Position numbers and translations under genes: made by a program. Positions 32,509-42,065 of a stretch of DNA of 64,000 nt are shown here, one piece after another (the stretch's first letter is position 1; every line of letters begins with the position of its first letter). This stretch comes from Sphingobacterium puteale (GTDB lineage Bacteria > Bacteroidota > Bacteroidia > Sphingobacteriales > Sphingobacteriaceae): NCBI RefSeq assembly GCF_003627955.1, contig NZ_RBWS01000022.1, forward strand, positions 62,001 to 126,000, in the 5' to 3' direction. The notes under the pieces were generated by a model. It did no database searches and was not told the origin of the DNA. It saw only the letters and a list, made by a program, of their open reading frames with translations.

Positions 32509-35500
32509 ATGAAAAAAACTAATCAACGAAAAATTGTAATTATGTCGTTCGGGTTTGGATTGCCTTTATTTTTGATCTGTTTTTCGTTTTCCTTGTTAAA
32601 GGCAGAGATTGCTCTTTCCCAAACGGTGGCTTCCAAAAAGATCTCCATGGACGTGACAACCAATAATATTCAGGAAGCTTTTAATATGATTGAAAAGCAA
32701 GTCAACGTCTCCTTTACCTATAAAAAGGATTTGCTTTCCATACCATTGCAAATAGCCCTTAATGTCAAGGATACTCCTTTAAAAACGGTTTTGGAAGAAA
32801 TCCGTAAGCAAACTGACCTTGATTTTAAAGAAATAGATGGAAATGTAATTGCTGTTAGATATCAACCAGGTTCGCTCGGAGTGAAACAAAAGGCCGCCCG
32901 CCAAAATATCGTTAAGGGGTCTGTCGTTTCTGCCGGCGATGGGAATCCGCTACCGGGTATCAGTGTACATGTAAAAGGAACAAACAGAACTTCCATGACA
33001 GACGACAGAGGGAATTTCACCTTGTCTGATATTCCGGGCGATGCGGTTTTGGTATTCACCTATATTGGCTATGAGAAGCAGGAGATTCCTGTAAATAACA
33101 GGGGATTTATACAAATTAGACTAATCGAATCTTATACAGACCTGGACGAAGTTGTGGTAGTAGGGTATGGCACGCAGAAGAAGGTGAATCTAACCGGTTC
33201 CGTTTCGTCCGTTTCTGCTACTGACATTGAAGACAGGCCCATTACCCAAGCCTCGCAGGCGCTAGCCGGTTTAGCAACAGGTGTTTCGGTTTCTCAAAGC
33301 GCAGGACGTCCTGGAAATGATGCAGCTTCGATACGCATCAGAGGGCAGGGAACCTTTTCGGGAGCTGGAAACGATCCGTTAGTACTAATAGATGGTCTGG
33401 CAGCTTCGATGAATGACATCGATCCTAACAACATAAAGAGCATTTCAGTGTTAAAAGACGCTGCGTCAGCCTCTATATATGGTACGCGTGGTGCAAACGG
33501 GGTTATTCTGATCGAAACGAAACGCGGCACAAGCGGTAGACTTCGGGTTTCGTACAATAACACTATTGGCTGGCAGAAAGTGACAGAACTCCCCGATTTT
33601 GTAGCATCGGACGAATATGCGACCCTATTTAATGAGGCAAATACGAATGTTGGCCAAGCTTTAACCTATACACCCGAAGAGATTGATAAGTTCCGATCGG
33701 GTGTTGATCCCGACAATTATCCGAATGTACCGCACCTGAAAAACCTGCTTTCTTCGGGCTCGGGCTTTCAGATGAACCACAATGTTTCTTTTTCCGGTGG
33801 CTCAGATAAGAACTCCTACCTATTTTCCTTAGGCTACCTGGATCAGGATGGTGTTGTTGCCAAAAATAATTATCACCGCTATAACTTCATGCTGAATTCG
33901 GATAGTAAAATACTGGATAACCTTACGCTGAAGGTGAATATGACGGGTAACAGTGCACAAACCAATGAGCCAAGGCAATTCGATGGCGAAATGATGAGCA
34001 TGATCGGTTTCGCTGTCAGACAGGGACCTATTTATGCAGGTAGAAAGTCGGACGGGACCTTTGGCTATCAGGACAATTTCAGTCCGGAAGCATGGCTTTC
34101 GAGCGAGTCTTTCGTAAACCGTGCAAACAAGTTTTTTTTAGGGGGAGCTGAGCTTGCCTGGGAAATAGTACCCGGGCTTACCTGGAGTGGTAAAGCGGGA
34201 TACAATTATAATAATTTTACGAACAATAGCTTTGCGTCTGATTTTATTTTTGACCAAAATAAGCGGGTTGGCCCGAACAATCTGACCGTTAACTCGGGCG
34301 ACAACTCGTTGTTAACGCTTCAGTCCCTATTACAGTATAACAGGACTTATGGAAAACACGCAATCAATGCATTAGCGGGTTACTCGGAAGAAAAATTCCG
34401 CTCAGACTGGACCACCGCTTTCCGTGACGATTTTCCGAGTAATCTGTTGCACGAGCTAAATGCAGGGTCATCAGCCAATATGCAATCGTCCGGCTCGGCG
34501 GCTGAATGGGCCTTGCGCTCATTCTTTGGACGGGTAAACTATATATTATCAGATCGTTATCTGTTTGAAGTGAATGCAAGGTATGACGGAACTTCCCGCT
34601 TCCCCAGCGAAGGACGTTGGGGGCTGTTTCCCTCTGTTTCGGCAGCCTGGCGGATCTCTGAAGAACCTTTCTTTAAAGAGCATGTGACTGGAGTCGATAA
34701 CTTGAAATTGCGGGCATCTTGGGGAACGTTGGGAAATCAGAATATCGGTAATTATCCCTATCAGAATGTGCTGAGTTTGGGCAACAATTATCCGATCGGT
34801 GGTGTATTGCTCCCAGGTGCGCGCTTAACTACCTTGGCAAACAGCGATATTACATGGGAAACAACAGAGGTAAGGGGAATCGGTCTCGATTTCTCACTTA
34901 TGAAAGGAAAACTTGCCTTCGTGATGGACTATTTTGATAAGCGTACACGGGATATTCTATATAATTTGACGGTTTCAAGTGTGTTGGGATTGACACCATC
35001 GGAGGTAAATGCCGCATCTGTACGGAACAACGGATTTGAATTTCTGATGGATTATCGTACCTCTATCGGAAAGTTGAATATAGGGTTCAGTCCGAATTTT
35101 ACCTATACGAAAAACCGGGTAACAAAACTGGCGGATGGTCTAACGCAAGATATTGCAAAAAACTTGTTTGTGGGGCAACCATTGGGAGCTATTTATGGCT
35201 ATGTAGCCGACGGCCTTTTCGTTGACGAAAACGATATTGCAGCCTACCCAACGCAACCCTATGCGGCGCAACCCGGTTTTGTGCGATACGCCGATATAAG
35301 CGGCCTCAACGGTACTCCAGATGGAGTTGTCGATCCGGCAAATGACCGAACAATTATCGGCAATACCGTGCCCAAGTTTAGCTATGGCGCCACCATAAGG
35401 TTTGATTACCAAGGTGTGGATCTTTCTGTTCTACTTCATGGATTGGCAGGTTTTGATCGTCAGATGGGCTCTTATCAGGCATTCGCATTTTATAATGGAG

Positions 35501-35865
35501 GACAGATTCAGCGATGGCAGGCCGATAACAGATGGAGTGCCGACAATCCTGATCGAAATGCAGAATATATTAAATTGACCAGTTTAAATATGGGTTCCGG
35601 AACGATTATGCCATCTACATTCTGGAATCGGAACGCAAGTTTTCTTCGCCTCAAGAATATTCAGCTGGGTTACTCTTTTCCTGAGAAAATTACCAGGAAG
35701 ATGCGGTTGGACAGGCTGCGTATTTTCTTCAGCGGACAGAATTTATTTTCCCTGAGCAGCTTTTATCAGGGCTGGGATCCTGAGATGGGGCAGGGCACAG
35801 GCGATAACACACCCTTTTATCCGATAACCAGTGTGTACACTTTTGGCTTGAATGTTAATTTTTAA
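32509..35865 (+). CDS. SusC/RagA-like TonB-dependent outer-membrane transporter with STN domain
   Basis: The frame is open from 32437, but ATG 32509 starts MKKTNQRKIVIMSFGFGLPL, a normal signal region, giving 1118 aa. Domains in order: an STN secretin/TonB N-terminal domain (about 50-105; ISMDVTTNNIQEAFNMIEKQ), which is the signalling domain that talks to FecR; a carboxypeptidase-D-like domain (about 125-200; VKGSVVSAGDGNPLPGI); the plug (VVVGYGTQKKVNLTGSVSSV; SVLKDAASASIYGTRGANGV); then a ~850-aa beta-barrel ending TFGLNVNF. It imports oligosaccharides with the SusD partner encoded 18 bases downstream. Confidence 0.95.
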   Translation: MKKTNQRKIVIMSFGFGLPLFLICFSFSLLKAEIALSQTVASKKISMDVTTNNIQEAFNMIEKQVNVSFTYKKDLLSIPLQIALNVKDTPLKTVLEEIRKQTDLDFKEIDGNVIAVRYQPGSLGVKQKAARQNIVKGSVVSAGDGNPLPGISVHVKGTNRTSMTDDRGNFTLSDIPGDAVLVFTYIGYEKQEIPVNNRGFIQIRLIESYTDLDEVVVVGYGTQKKVNLTGSVSSVSATDIEDRPITQASQALAGLATGVSVSQSAGRPGNDAASIRIRGQGTFSGAGNDPLVLIDGLAASMNDIDPNNIKSISVLKDAASASIYGTRGANGVILIETKRGTSGRLRVSYNNTIGWQKVTELPDFVASDEYATLFNEANTNVGQALTYTPEEIDKFRSGVDPDNYPNVPHLKNLLSSGSGFQMNHNVSFSGGSDKNSYLFSLGYLDQDGVVAKNNYHRYNFMLNSDSKILDNLTLKVNMTGNSAQTNEPRQFDGEMMSMIGFAVRQGPIYAGRKSDGTFGYQDNFSPEAWLSSESFVNRANKFFLGGAELAWEIVPGLTWSGKAGYNYNNFTNNSFASDFIFDQNKRVGPNNLTVNSGDNSLLTLQSLLQYNRTYGKHAINALAGYSEEKFRSDWTTAFRDDFPSNLLHELNAGSSANMQSSGSAAEWALRSFFGRVNYILSDRYLFEVNARYDGTSRFPSEGRWGLFPSVSAAWRISEEPFFKEHVTGVDNLKLRASWGTLGNQNIGNYPYQNVLSLGNNYPIGGVLLPGARLTTLANSDITWETTEVRGIGLDFSLMKGKLAFVMDYFDKRTRDILYNLTVSSVLGLTPSEVNAASVRNNGFEFLMDYRTSIGKLNIGFSPNFTYTKNRVTKLADGLTQDIAKNLFVGQPLGAIYGYVADGLFVDENDIAAYPTQPYAAQPGFVRYADISGLNGTPDGVVDPANDRTIIGNTVPKFSYGATIRFDYQGVDLSVLLHGLAGFDRQMGSYQAFAFYNGGQIQRWQADNRWSADNPDRNAEYIKLTSLNMGSGTIMPSTFWNRNASFLRLKNIQLGYSFPEKITRKMRLDRLRIFFSGQNLFSLSSFYQGWDPEMGQGTGDNTPFYPITSVYTFGLNVNF

Positions 35866-35883
35866 CGGTAGATAATCAATAAC

Positions 35884-37521
35884 ATGAAGATAATAATGAA
35901 ATTCATCACATATTTTAGCCAAAAGCGGTTGTGCTACCTGTTTTTGGCCGCATGCACATTTTTTGCAGCATGCAGCAAGGATTTTTTTAATAAGCAGCCC
36001 TTGGATGCGGTGTCGGATGCTACTTTCTGGAAAACAGAAAAAGATGCCCTACTGGCTTTGGTGGGCTGTTATAACACAGGAGCCGGATGGAAAGGCGAAG
36101 ATTTCTGGACACCACGGAGCCTGTTGTACCTTGATCTTATGGCGGGTAACGGATCGGAAAAGGAGCTGATACCAGACAGAGTAACGGATGGTACATTAAA
36201 CTCTGCTTATTGGGTAACGGAAGGATACTGGCGAAATTCTTATCAAAAGTTGACGGCCTGCAACAACTTTCTCGACAATATCGGCAAAGTGGAAATGGAT
36301 GAAAACAAGAAAGCCGCTATGATAGGTGAGGTTAAAACCTTGCGAGCTTATGAATACTTTAATCTAGCGCTTTATTTTGGAGGTGTTCCATTGGTCACCA
36401 AAGTGTTGAGCATCGAGGAGGCAAATAATGTACTCCGCGCCTCACGTGATGAAGTTTGGGATTTTGCGGAAGCAGAGCTGATAGAAGGTGCGGCAGCTTT
36501 ACCAGCAAGCAGACCTGCAAGTGAACAGGGGCGGATTACGGCGGGTGCAGCTTTGGCTATTCTTGGCCGTTTACAAATGGCGAAGGAAAAGTGGGCGGAA
36601 GCCGCAGCGACCTATAAAAAAATAATAGATTTTGATGTGTATCGTATTCACCCCGATTTTGCTTCGCTTTTCTCAAGTGGGAACGTTGCGACGAGCGAAT
36701 TTATTCTTACTTCGCAATACCAGGAAGATGTGTACGGGCATGTGTTACTCCAGTACATGTACCCTGAAACCTGGGGAGGATGGCATCAGTTTTCGCCCTA
36801 TAATGAACTGGTAAAAGCGTTTGAATGTATAGACGGAAAGTCGATTGAAGAATCCGGCTTATACGATCCATCCAACCCTTACGAAAACAGAGACCCTCGT
36901 CTTGATTATACCGTTTTGATCTCCGACAGAAGTGTATTCAAGGGGCAGACCTACATCGCGCGTCCCGGAACGACCTCTCCTGATAGATTCAACCGTTACA
37001 ATTGGAGTGGTTACTGCATACGTAAGTTCATGGATGAAAGTTTCAATGGAAACCTGATGAACTTTGGGGGCAACTGGGCGATTATCCGTTATCCGGAGGT
37101 TTTATTGGGTTACCTTGAATCTAAGCTGGAAGCTGGCGACCCTATCGACCAAACTCTTTTGGATGCGACAATCAACCTGGTGAGGGGAAGGCAGAATGTG
37201 GCCATGCCTAAAGTTACCGCTACGGGTGTAGAATCCTTGCGGTCGGTGATAAGACGGGAACGCCGGGTTGAATTTGCATTTGAGGGTTTACGGTATTTTG
37301 ATGTGCTGCGATGGGGTATTGCTGCGCAGGAACTTAATAGGCAGTTCACGGGGATGAAATTAACCAATAATCCTGCTGGATATAAAGACTTTCCTGTGGA
37401 TGATGAGGGCTATCTGATCTATCAGCGACGCAACTTCAAGGCAGGTGTGAACGAGTTATGGCCCATTCCCCTGTCTGAACTCCAGATCAACGGAAATCTT
37501 ACGCAAAACGTGGGTTACTGA
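35884..37521 (+). CDS. SusD/RagB-like glycan-binding outer-membrane lipoprotein
   Basis: A 545-aa lipoprotein (CTFFAACSKDFFNKQPLDAV). TPR-like helices and SusD signatures are present: DATFWKTEKDALLALVGCYN, EVKTLRAYEYFNLALYFGGV, RRERRVEFAFEGLRYFDVLR and ELWPIPLSELQINGNLTQNV. It caps the SusC barrel and binds the sugar. The start could be ATG 35884 or 35896. The order with SusC and a downstream GH29 enzyme suggests fucose-containing glycans as substrate. Confidence 0.95.
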   Translation: MKIIMKFITYFSQKRLCYLFLAACTFFAACSKDFFNKQPLDAVSDATFWKTEKDALLALVGCYNTGAGWKGEDFWTPRSLLYLDLMAGNGSEKELIPDRVTDGTLNSAYWVTEGYWRNSYQKLTACNNFLDNIGKVEMDENKKAAMIGEVKTLRAYEYFNLALYFGGVPLVTKVLSIEEANNVLRASRDEVWDFAEAELIEGAAALPASRPASEQGRITAGAALAILGRLQMAKEKWAEAAATYKKIIDFDVYRIHPDFASLFSSGNVATSEFILTSQYQEDVYGHVLLQYMYPETWGGWHQFSPYNELVKAFECIDGKSIEESGLYDPSNPYENRDPRLDYTVLISDRSVFKGQTYIARPGTTSPDRFNRYNWSGYCIRKFMDESFNGNLMNFGGNWAIIRYPEVLLGYLESKLEAGDPIDQTLLDATINLVRGRQNVAMPKVTATGVESLRSVIRRERRVEFAFEGLRYFDVLRWGIAAQELNRQFTGMKLTNNPAGYKDFPVDDEGYLIYQRRNFKAGVNELWPIPLSELQINGNLTQNVGY

Positions 37522-37572
37522 TTTATCTTGTATCCCACTTCATCCTAGTACAAACACGTTAAAAAAAAATAC

Positions 37573-39207
37573 ATGAAAAGAAGAACTGTAATAAAAACTT
37601 TGGGAATAGCTATTCCGTCGTTTTGGTTAAGTAAAACTATCGCGGGTTCAAAGATACATGCCAATGCGCCTATAGCTAAAGTAGACTTTAAACCAGATTG
37701 GAAATCGCTAGAGCAGTACGAGGTTCCCCAGTGGTTCCGCGACGCGAAGTTTGGTATTTGGGCACATTGGGGACCCCAGTGTCAACCTGAACGAGGTGAC
37801 TGGTACGCAAGAGGAATGTATCAGGAGGGGAGCGATCAATATAACTATCATGTGCAAAAATATGGCCATCCCTCGAAATTCGGATTCAAAGATGTGATCA
37901 ATGAATGGAAAGCAGATAAATGGGATCCGGAAATGTTGTTGGATCTTTACAAGCGTGCAGGAGCTCAGTACTTTGTTGCCTTAGCCAACCATCATGATAA
38001 TATGGATCTCTATGATAGTAGCCATCAGCCTTGGAACTCCACCAAAGTGGGCCCAAAAAAAGATTTAATGGCAGGCTGGGCGAAGGCAGCCAAAAATCAT
38101 GGTTTACGTTTCGGCGCGAGCGTTCACGCTGCACATGCATGGACTTGGTACGAAACAGCACAACGTGCAGACAAAAAAGGGCCTCTGAAAGATATACCCT
38201 ATGACGGAAAAATCACAAAAGCTGATGGCAATAATAAATGGTGGGATGGCCTAGATCCGCAAGACCTCTACGCACAAAACCACCCCTTAAGCGAAAATAG
38301 CGGAGATGATGGAATGATTCATCGTCAATGGCATTGGGGTAATGGCGTAAACGTGCCTACCAAAAACTATTGCAATAATTTTCACGACCGGACCATCGAA
38401 CTTATTGATAAGTACGAGCCTGACTTAGTTTATTTCGATGATACTGCATTGCCTTTATGGCCGATAGACGATGCCGGTTTAAGGATTGCAGCCCATTATT
38501 ACAATGTCAGTCAGCAAAAGCACAATGGCAAACTGGAGGCTGTAATTAATGGGAAAATTCTCGATGATCAACAGCGAAAATGTATGGTTTGGGATATTGA
38601 GAAAGGGCAAAGTAATCAGATAGAGAAGGAGCCTTGGCAAACGTGCACCTGCATCGGTGCTTGGCATTACGATCGACGCATTTATGAGAATAAAAGTTAT
38701 AAAAGTGCCAAAACGGTCATCCATATGCTAGCTGATGTGGTAAGTAAAAATGGAAACCTTCTTTTGAGCGTTCCGCTTAGAGGAGACGGTTCCATCGATT
38801 CGGAAGCCCTCAAAACAGTAGAAGGGATCGCCTCTTGGATGAGCGTAAATAGCGAGAGTATAATCAGCACGAGGCCTTGGAACGTTTTTGGAGAGGGGCC
38901 TGCTATGGAAAATGCTGCCCCCTTAACGGCACAAGGGTTTAATGAAGGAAAAAATAAGCCTTTTACCGCCGAAGACGTGAGATTCACTGCCAAAGGGAAT
39001 GTATTATACGCTATTGTAATGGGATGGCCTGAAACAGGAAATGTTTTGATCAAAAGTTTAAATAAAAATAATTACCCCGCTAATAAAGTACAGCTTTTAG
39101 GTGCAAAGAATAACGTTAGGTTTGAGCAAACAACGAATGGTCTAGCAGTGACGTTTCCGGATACTATGGATAAAAAGCAACCGGCTTACGTGTTTAAAAT
39201 CACATGA
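37573..39207 (+). CDS. GH29-family alpha-L-fucosidase (exported)
   Basis: A 544-aa protein with an N-terminal signal (MKRRTVIKTLGIAIPSFWLS, Tat-like KRR). The catalytic barrel shows the GH29 signatures EVPQWFRDAKFGIWAHWGP, RAGAQYFVALANHHDNMDLY, WAKAAKNHGLRFGASVHAAH and EPDLVYFDDTALPLWP. The nucleophile is Asp of the YFDD segment (about 289-290, where most relatives have WFDGG). A C-terminal beta domain follows (about 420-544). It cleaves terminal alpha-L-fucose. It is the only glycosidase of this locus, so the target is probably a simple fucosylated glycan or fucoside. Confidence 0.9.
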   Translation: MKRRTVIKTLGIAIPSFWLSKTIAGSKIHANAPIAKVDFKPDWKSLEQYEVPQWFRDAKFGIWAHWGPQCQPERGDWYARGMYQEGSDQYNYHVQKYGHPSKFGFKDVINEWKADKWDPEMLLDLYKRAGAQYFVALANHHDNMDLYDSSHQPWNSTKVGPKKDLMAGWAKAAKNHGLRFGASVHAAHAWTWYETAQRADKKGPLKDIPYDGKITKADGNNKWWDGLDPQDLYAQNHPLSENSGDDGMIHRQWHWGNGVNVPTKNYCNNFHDRTIELIDKYEPDLVYFDDTALPLWPIDDAGLRIAAHYYNVSQQKHNGKLEAVINGKILDDQQRKCMVWDIEKGQSNQIEKEPWQTCTCIGAWHYDRRIYENKSYKSAKTVIHMLADVVSKNGNLLLSVPLRGDGSIDSEALKTVEGIASWMSVNSESIISTRPWNVFGEGPAMENAAPLTAQGFNEGKNKPFTAEDVRFTAKGNVLYAIVMGWPETGNVLIKSLNKNNYPANKVQLLGAKNNVRFEQTTNGLAVTFPDTMDKKQPAYVFKIT

Positions 39208-39250
39208 AAATGAGCCTGATTGATTTGAAAGATCTGGCTTGGGCAAACGC

Positions 39251-39284
39251 AAAGGATGAGCAATATTGTTCATCCTTTTTTCTT
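39251..39284 (+). terminator. intrinsic terminator after the glycan locus
   Basis: AAAGGATGA and TCATCCTTT pair around a self-complementary loop (CAATATTG) and are followed by a T-run, 44 bases after the fucosidase stop. Confidence 0.85.
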
Positions 39285-39702
39285 CTTGTTTCTTAGATAC
39301 TATAGAAATTTCCTATGATCGTGCTCAATCTCGGACCTTGCTTAACAGAGATTGTTTTTTATTCAACGAATCGCATCGTATGTGGTATCTTACTTATATA
39401 CTAGGGTAACAGAAAATTAATAAATTCAGTTTAATAACCAATCTAAGAGCGGATCATATTTAAATTCCTTGGTGATGTTGCACCTTCGTTTGTGAAATCT
39501 CAATGTCAATAGAACTTCTTAAACAAGATCGATAGCTGAAAGTTTAATGCATATTATGGGAGAAGTTTTCGTATGAAAATTATGTGATTGTATGTACTAC
39601 TGTTTATAGATTTACCAGTTTTAATCTAATCCGACCCAATTATTGTGTGATTTATTCAGGCTGTGACGAAGTTATACAAGACAAACCGTTGGAGGGACAA
39701 CA
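39285..39702. other. intergenic stretch without recognised features
   Basis: About 420 AT-rich bases. No ORF above ~45 codons with a credible start, no RNA-gene motif and no notable repeat was seen here. Confidence 0.5.
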
Positions 39703-39742
39703 AAAAAGCCCGATACTCAAAAAAATCTCGGGCTTTTTTTTA
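39703..39742. terminator. bidirectional intrinsic terminator
   Basis: AAAAAGCCCGA pairs with TCGGGCTTTTT (14-base loop), with a T-run on the plus strand and an A-run on the other side that gives a T-run on the minus strand. It lies ~110 bases beyond the minus-strand NmrA-like gene and can end transcription from both sides. Confidence 0.85.
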
Positions 39743-39850
39743 AAGATTTTTTAAACAGCGTCTGCTACTTTAAATATCATGCACTAACTAATAGTTTTAC
39801 TTGAATTTAAAATTCAAAGTACAGTCGCTAGTAATTTTTTAGAGTTCAGT

Positions 39851-40750
39851 TTATGAGTTAAAAAAATATTCCTTATTATTTTTTGCCCACTCTTCTAATG
39901 AAGTCATTTTTACGGGAAGTTTCTCTAATACTCCACTCATGTCAGGATTGAATTTCTTAGGATACTCATTTGCATTTTGAAGACTTTCATAATAAGAAGC
40001 AACACTTGCTGCTCCAGCTTCACCTACAAATGGTGTTAAAATATCTTTAAACTCCTTTGGTGGCTGTGGATAATAGACAATGTTTTCTCCTACTCCTTTA
40101 GAAAAATTATCTGCTGTCTCATTACCACTTAAATTCTCTAAACCACTGATCTGGAAACTATCTGATGTTAAATCTTGATTATAAATTGCCTCAACAACAA
40201 ATGCACTTACATCTCTGGAAGCTATCCAGCCTATTGGCATTGCTTCTGGGGTAGGATATGCCAACTTCTTTTCGTTTTTTATGAATGGTGCACAGAAACC
40301 TCCCATTAGATTTTCCATATAAATGGTTGGCTCAATAATCACATAATTTATTCCACTATTTTGTAAATAATCTCTAACATCAAGTTTCACATCGTCAACA
40401 GGTGATCCTACTTTTTCAGATTCTAACCAACCACTTGTATTCCATACGATTTTTTTTACACTATTTTTTTTTGCTGCATCGATTACATTCTTTGCATACT
40501 GTAAGCCGTCAAAGGGATTCTGTAAGGATACCGGAATCATAAAAGCGATTGCATCTATGTCTTTTGTTATTTCCACTATTCTTTGAGCGTCACTCAAATT
40601 TGCCAAAACTGGCGTAGCACCTGCCTGACTTAACTTCTCAAAACTCTTTCCTGAGCTCGTAGCTGCAATTACTTCTGCTCCTTTTTTAATACCTTCTGAT
40701 ATTACATTGAATTGTTGTGAGCCGGTAGCTCCAAATACTAATATTTTCAT
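39851..40750 (-). CDS. NmrA-family NAD(P)-binding protein
   Basis: The frame is open to 40801, but Met at 40750 (MKILVFGATGSQQFNVISEG) begins at the Rossmann motif GATGSQQ, as in the family, giving 299 aa. IAFMIPVSLQNPFDGLQYAK, GINYVIIEPTIYMENLMGGF and GWIASRDVSAFVVEAIYNQD are typical of NmrA/HSCARG-like atypical short-chain dehydrogenases, which act as redox sensors or quinone/flavin reductases. It is divergent from an HxlR regulator gene, the usual arrangement for an HxlR-controlled reductase responding to electrophiles or quinones. Confidence 0.88.
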   Translation of the reverse strand: MKILVFGATGSQQFNVISEGIKKGAEVIAATSSGKSFEKLSQAGATPVLANLSDAQRIVEITKDIDAIAFMIPVSLQNPFDGLQYAKNVIDAAKKNSVKKIVWNTSGWLESEKVGSPVDDVKLDVRDYLQNSGINYVIIEPTIYMENLMGGFCAPFIKNEKKLAYPTPEAMPIGWIASRDVSAFVVEAIYNQDLTSDSFQISGLENLSGNETADNFSKGVGENIVYYPQPPKEFKDILTPFVGEAGAASVASYYESLQNANEYPKKFNPDMSGVLEKLPVKMTSLEEWAKNNKEYFFNS

Positions 40751-40823
40751 ATATTTTATGTTTAATTTAAAATGTGTATGATTGTACATCTTCAGCAACA
40801 TTCACTTTATCGCCATTCCTTTT

Positions 40824-40958
40824 TTAGAAAGAATTCTTTTCGTGTAAGTGTATGGTAACAACATGTTTAAAGTTTTCTTCTTTTACGCCTTCAGGCCCAT
40901 CTGAAAGGACTGGATTGTAAGCCATAATAGCGCTCTGTCTGTTATTTTCTGTCTGCAT
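40824..40958 (-). CDS. short ORF, 44 aa, possibly a gene remnant
   Basis: ATG at 40958 opens 44 codons (MQTENNRQSAIMAYNPVLSD to LHEKNSF). The composition is protein-like and it lies in the same direction as, and upstream of, the NmrA-like gene, within the HxlR-NmrA intergenic region. It has no recognised motif and only a weak ribosome-binding site. It may be a fragment of a former gene. Confidence 0.3.
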   Translation of the reverse strand: MQTENNRQSAIMAYNPVLSDGPEGVKEENFKHVVTIHLHEKNSF

Positions 40959-41006
40959 CACCCTGCTTTATTTTAAAATAATATTGTACAAAAATATGCT
41001 ATTTCT

Positions 41007-41014
41007 TACCTTTG
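41007..41014 (+). promoter_or_regulatory. -7 promoter box and probable HxlR operator region
   Basis: TACCTTTG fits TAnnTTTG, ~60 bases before the HxlR ATG. It is overlapped and flanked by TTGTACAA (two copies, near 40984 and 41012) and GTACTTAC, plausible sites for autoregulation by HxlR. The operator assignment is inference. Confidence 0.5.
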
Positions 41015-41072
41015 TACAAGTACTTACCCTTTTGTTTGGTACCTACTAAATGGTTAGAATTACTGATTGTCA

Positions 41073-41435
41073 ATGGAAAAAAACTTAAAAATAAATCCAC
41101 CTTGCGATGATAGCTGTCCTGTGAGAGCGTCTTTAACTTTACTGGGTGGTAAATGGACATTAATGATATTGTTTCAGATCAACGAAGGTATAATGCGATA
41201 TGGTGAACTGAAACGAGCTGTTACAGGCATCAGCGAAAAAATGTTGATTCAAGAATTGAATATGCTTGTTGAAAATAGGTTAGTCAACAAAAAAGTCTAT
41301 CCCGAAATCCCTCCAAAAGTAGAGTATACGTTAACTGATTTAGGATTGAAGACTTTGCCTATTGTGGATAAATTGGCTGAATTCGGACTGGATAATTTAG
41401 TTAAAAAAGTCGGTCTAAACGCCAAACATCAATAA
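41073..41435 (+). CDS. HxlR-family winged-helix regulator
   Basis: A 120-aa regulator. A TTG at 41067 is in frame, but ATG 41073 (MEKNLKINPPCDDSCPVRAS) is preferred. Signature features are the N-terminal Cys in CPVRASLTLLGGKWTLMILF, then GIMRYGELKRAVTGISEKML and a wing with PPKVEYTLTDLG. In the family, a Cys near the N-terminus often senses electrophiles or redox state; two Cys (CDDSC) are present here. It is divergent from the NmrA-like gene, its likely target. Confidence 0.9.
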   Translation: MEKNLKINPPCDDSCPVRASLTLLGGKWTLMILFQINEGIMRYGELKRAVTGISEKMLIQELNMLVENRLVNKKVYPEIPPKVEYTLTDLGLKTLPIVDKLAEFGLDNLVKKVGLNAKHQ

Positions 41436-41521
41436 CAGCCTATCAAGAATGACACGTACTTATAGTATTTGGTACCTATTGATCAAGTTATTATGTTTGT
41501 CTAAAAGTTTCAACAAATAGT

Positions 41522-41956
41522 ATGGATATGAATAAAGTTGTACAGCCAGTCCAATATATCAGAATAATATATGCGCTTAAAAAAGATATTGAAGAATGGG
41601 CTGAAGCTAATTTGCAAGACCTATGGCCCGGCAAGTTTCAACTATCCTATATGCAGGTGCTGATATATATTGACGAGGAGGGGACTACAAATAAATTGTT
41701 GGCTCAACAGGCACAGATTTCAAAGCAGGCTATGAGCCGCATCATCTCAAATATGATAGAAAAAAATATCATTGAAGTACAGCCTGTTGAAGCGGATAAA
41801 AGGTATTCAAAAATCACTTTAACTGACCTTGGAAAGGAAATTGTCAGAGAATCCCATTTACGTTTTAGCAAATATATCGAGACTATTTCCGAAGGTGGTG
41901 ACTGGAAATCCATTGTTGATAGCCTGACTGCTCTTTCTTCGCTTCTTAAAAAATAG
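41522..41956 (+). CDS. MarR-family transcriptional regulator
   Basis: A 144-aa protein with MarR winged-helix features: LSYMQVLIYIDEEGTTNKLL, AQQAQISKQAMSRIISNMIE and a wing with VEADKRYSKITLTDLGKEIV. It dimerises through N- and C-terminal helices and typically represses its own and adjacent genes, with release by small phenolic or oxidising ligands. A perfect 44-bp palindrome lies 43 bases downstream, directly before the ExbD-like gene, and is a candidate binding site. Confidence 0.88.
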   Translation: MDMNKVVQPVQYIRIIYALKKDIEEWAEANLQDLWPGKFQLSYMQVLIYIDEEGTTNKLLAQQAQISKQAMSRIISNMIEKNIIEVQPVEADKRYSKITLTDLGKEIVRESHLRFSKYIETISEGGDWKSIVDSLTALSSLLKK

Positions 41957-41999
41957 CAGATCTTTTGGTCTTGTCATATTAATGTAATAACGCATTAAT

Positions 42000-42043
42000 A
42001 TAGTAAGCATTGTTGACTAATATTAGTCAACAATGCTTACTAT
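42000..42043. promoter_or_regulatory. perfect 44-bp palindrome, candidate operator
   Basis: Bases 42000-42021 pair without exception with 42022-42043, with no spacer. The core TTGACTAATATTAGTCAA resembles the size and AT-rich symmetry of MarR-family operators. It is followed by TAATTTGTAC before the ATG of the ExbD-like gene at 42066, so protein binding there would affect its promoter. A transcript would also form a very stable hairpin, without a T-run. Confidence 0.8.
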
Positions 42044-42065
42044 TGTATAATTAATTTGTACAACG

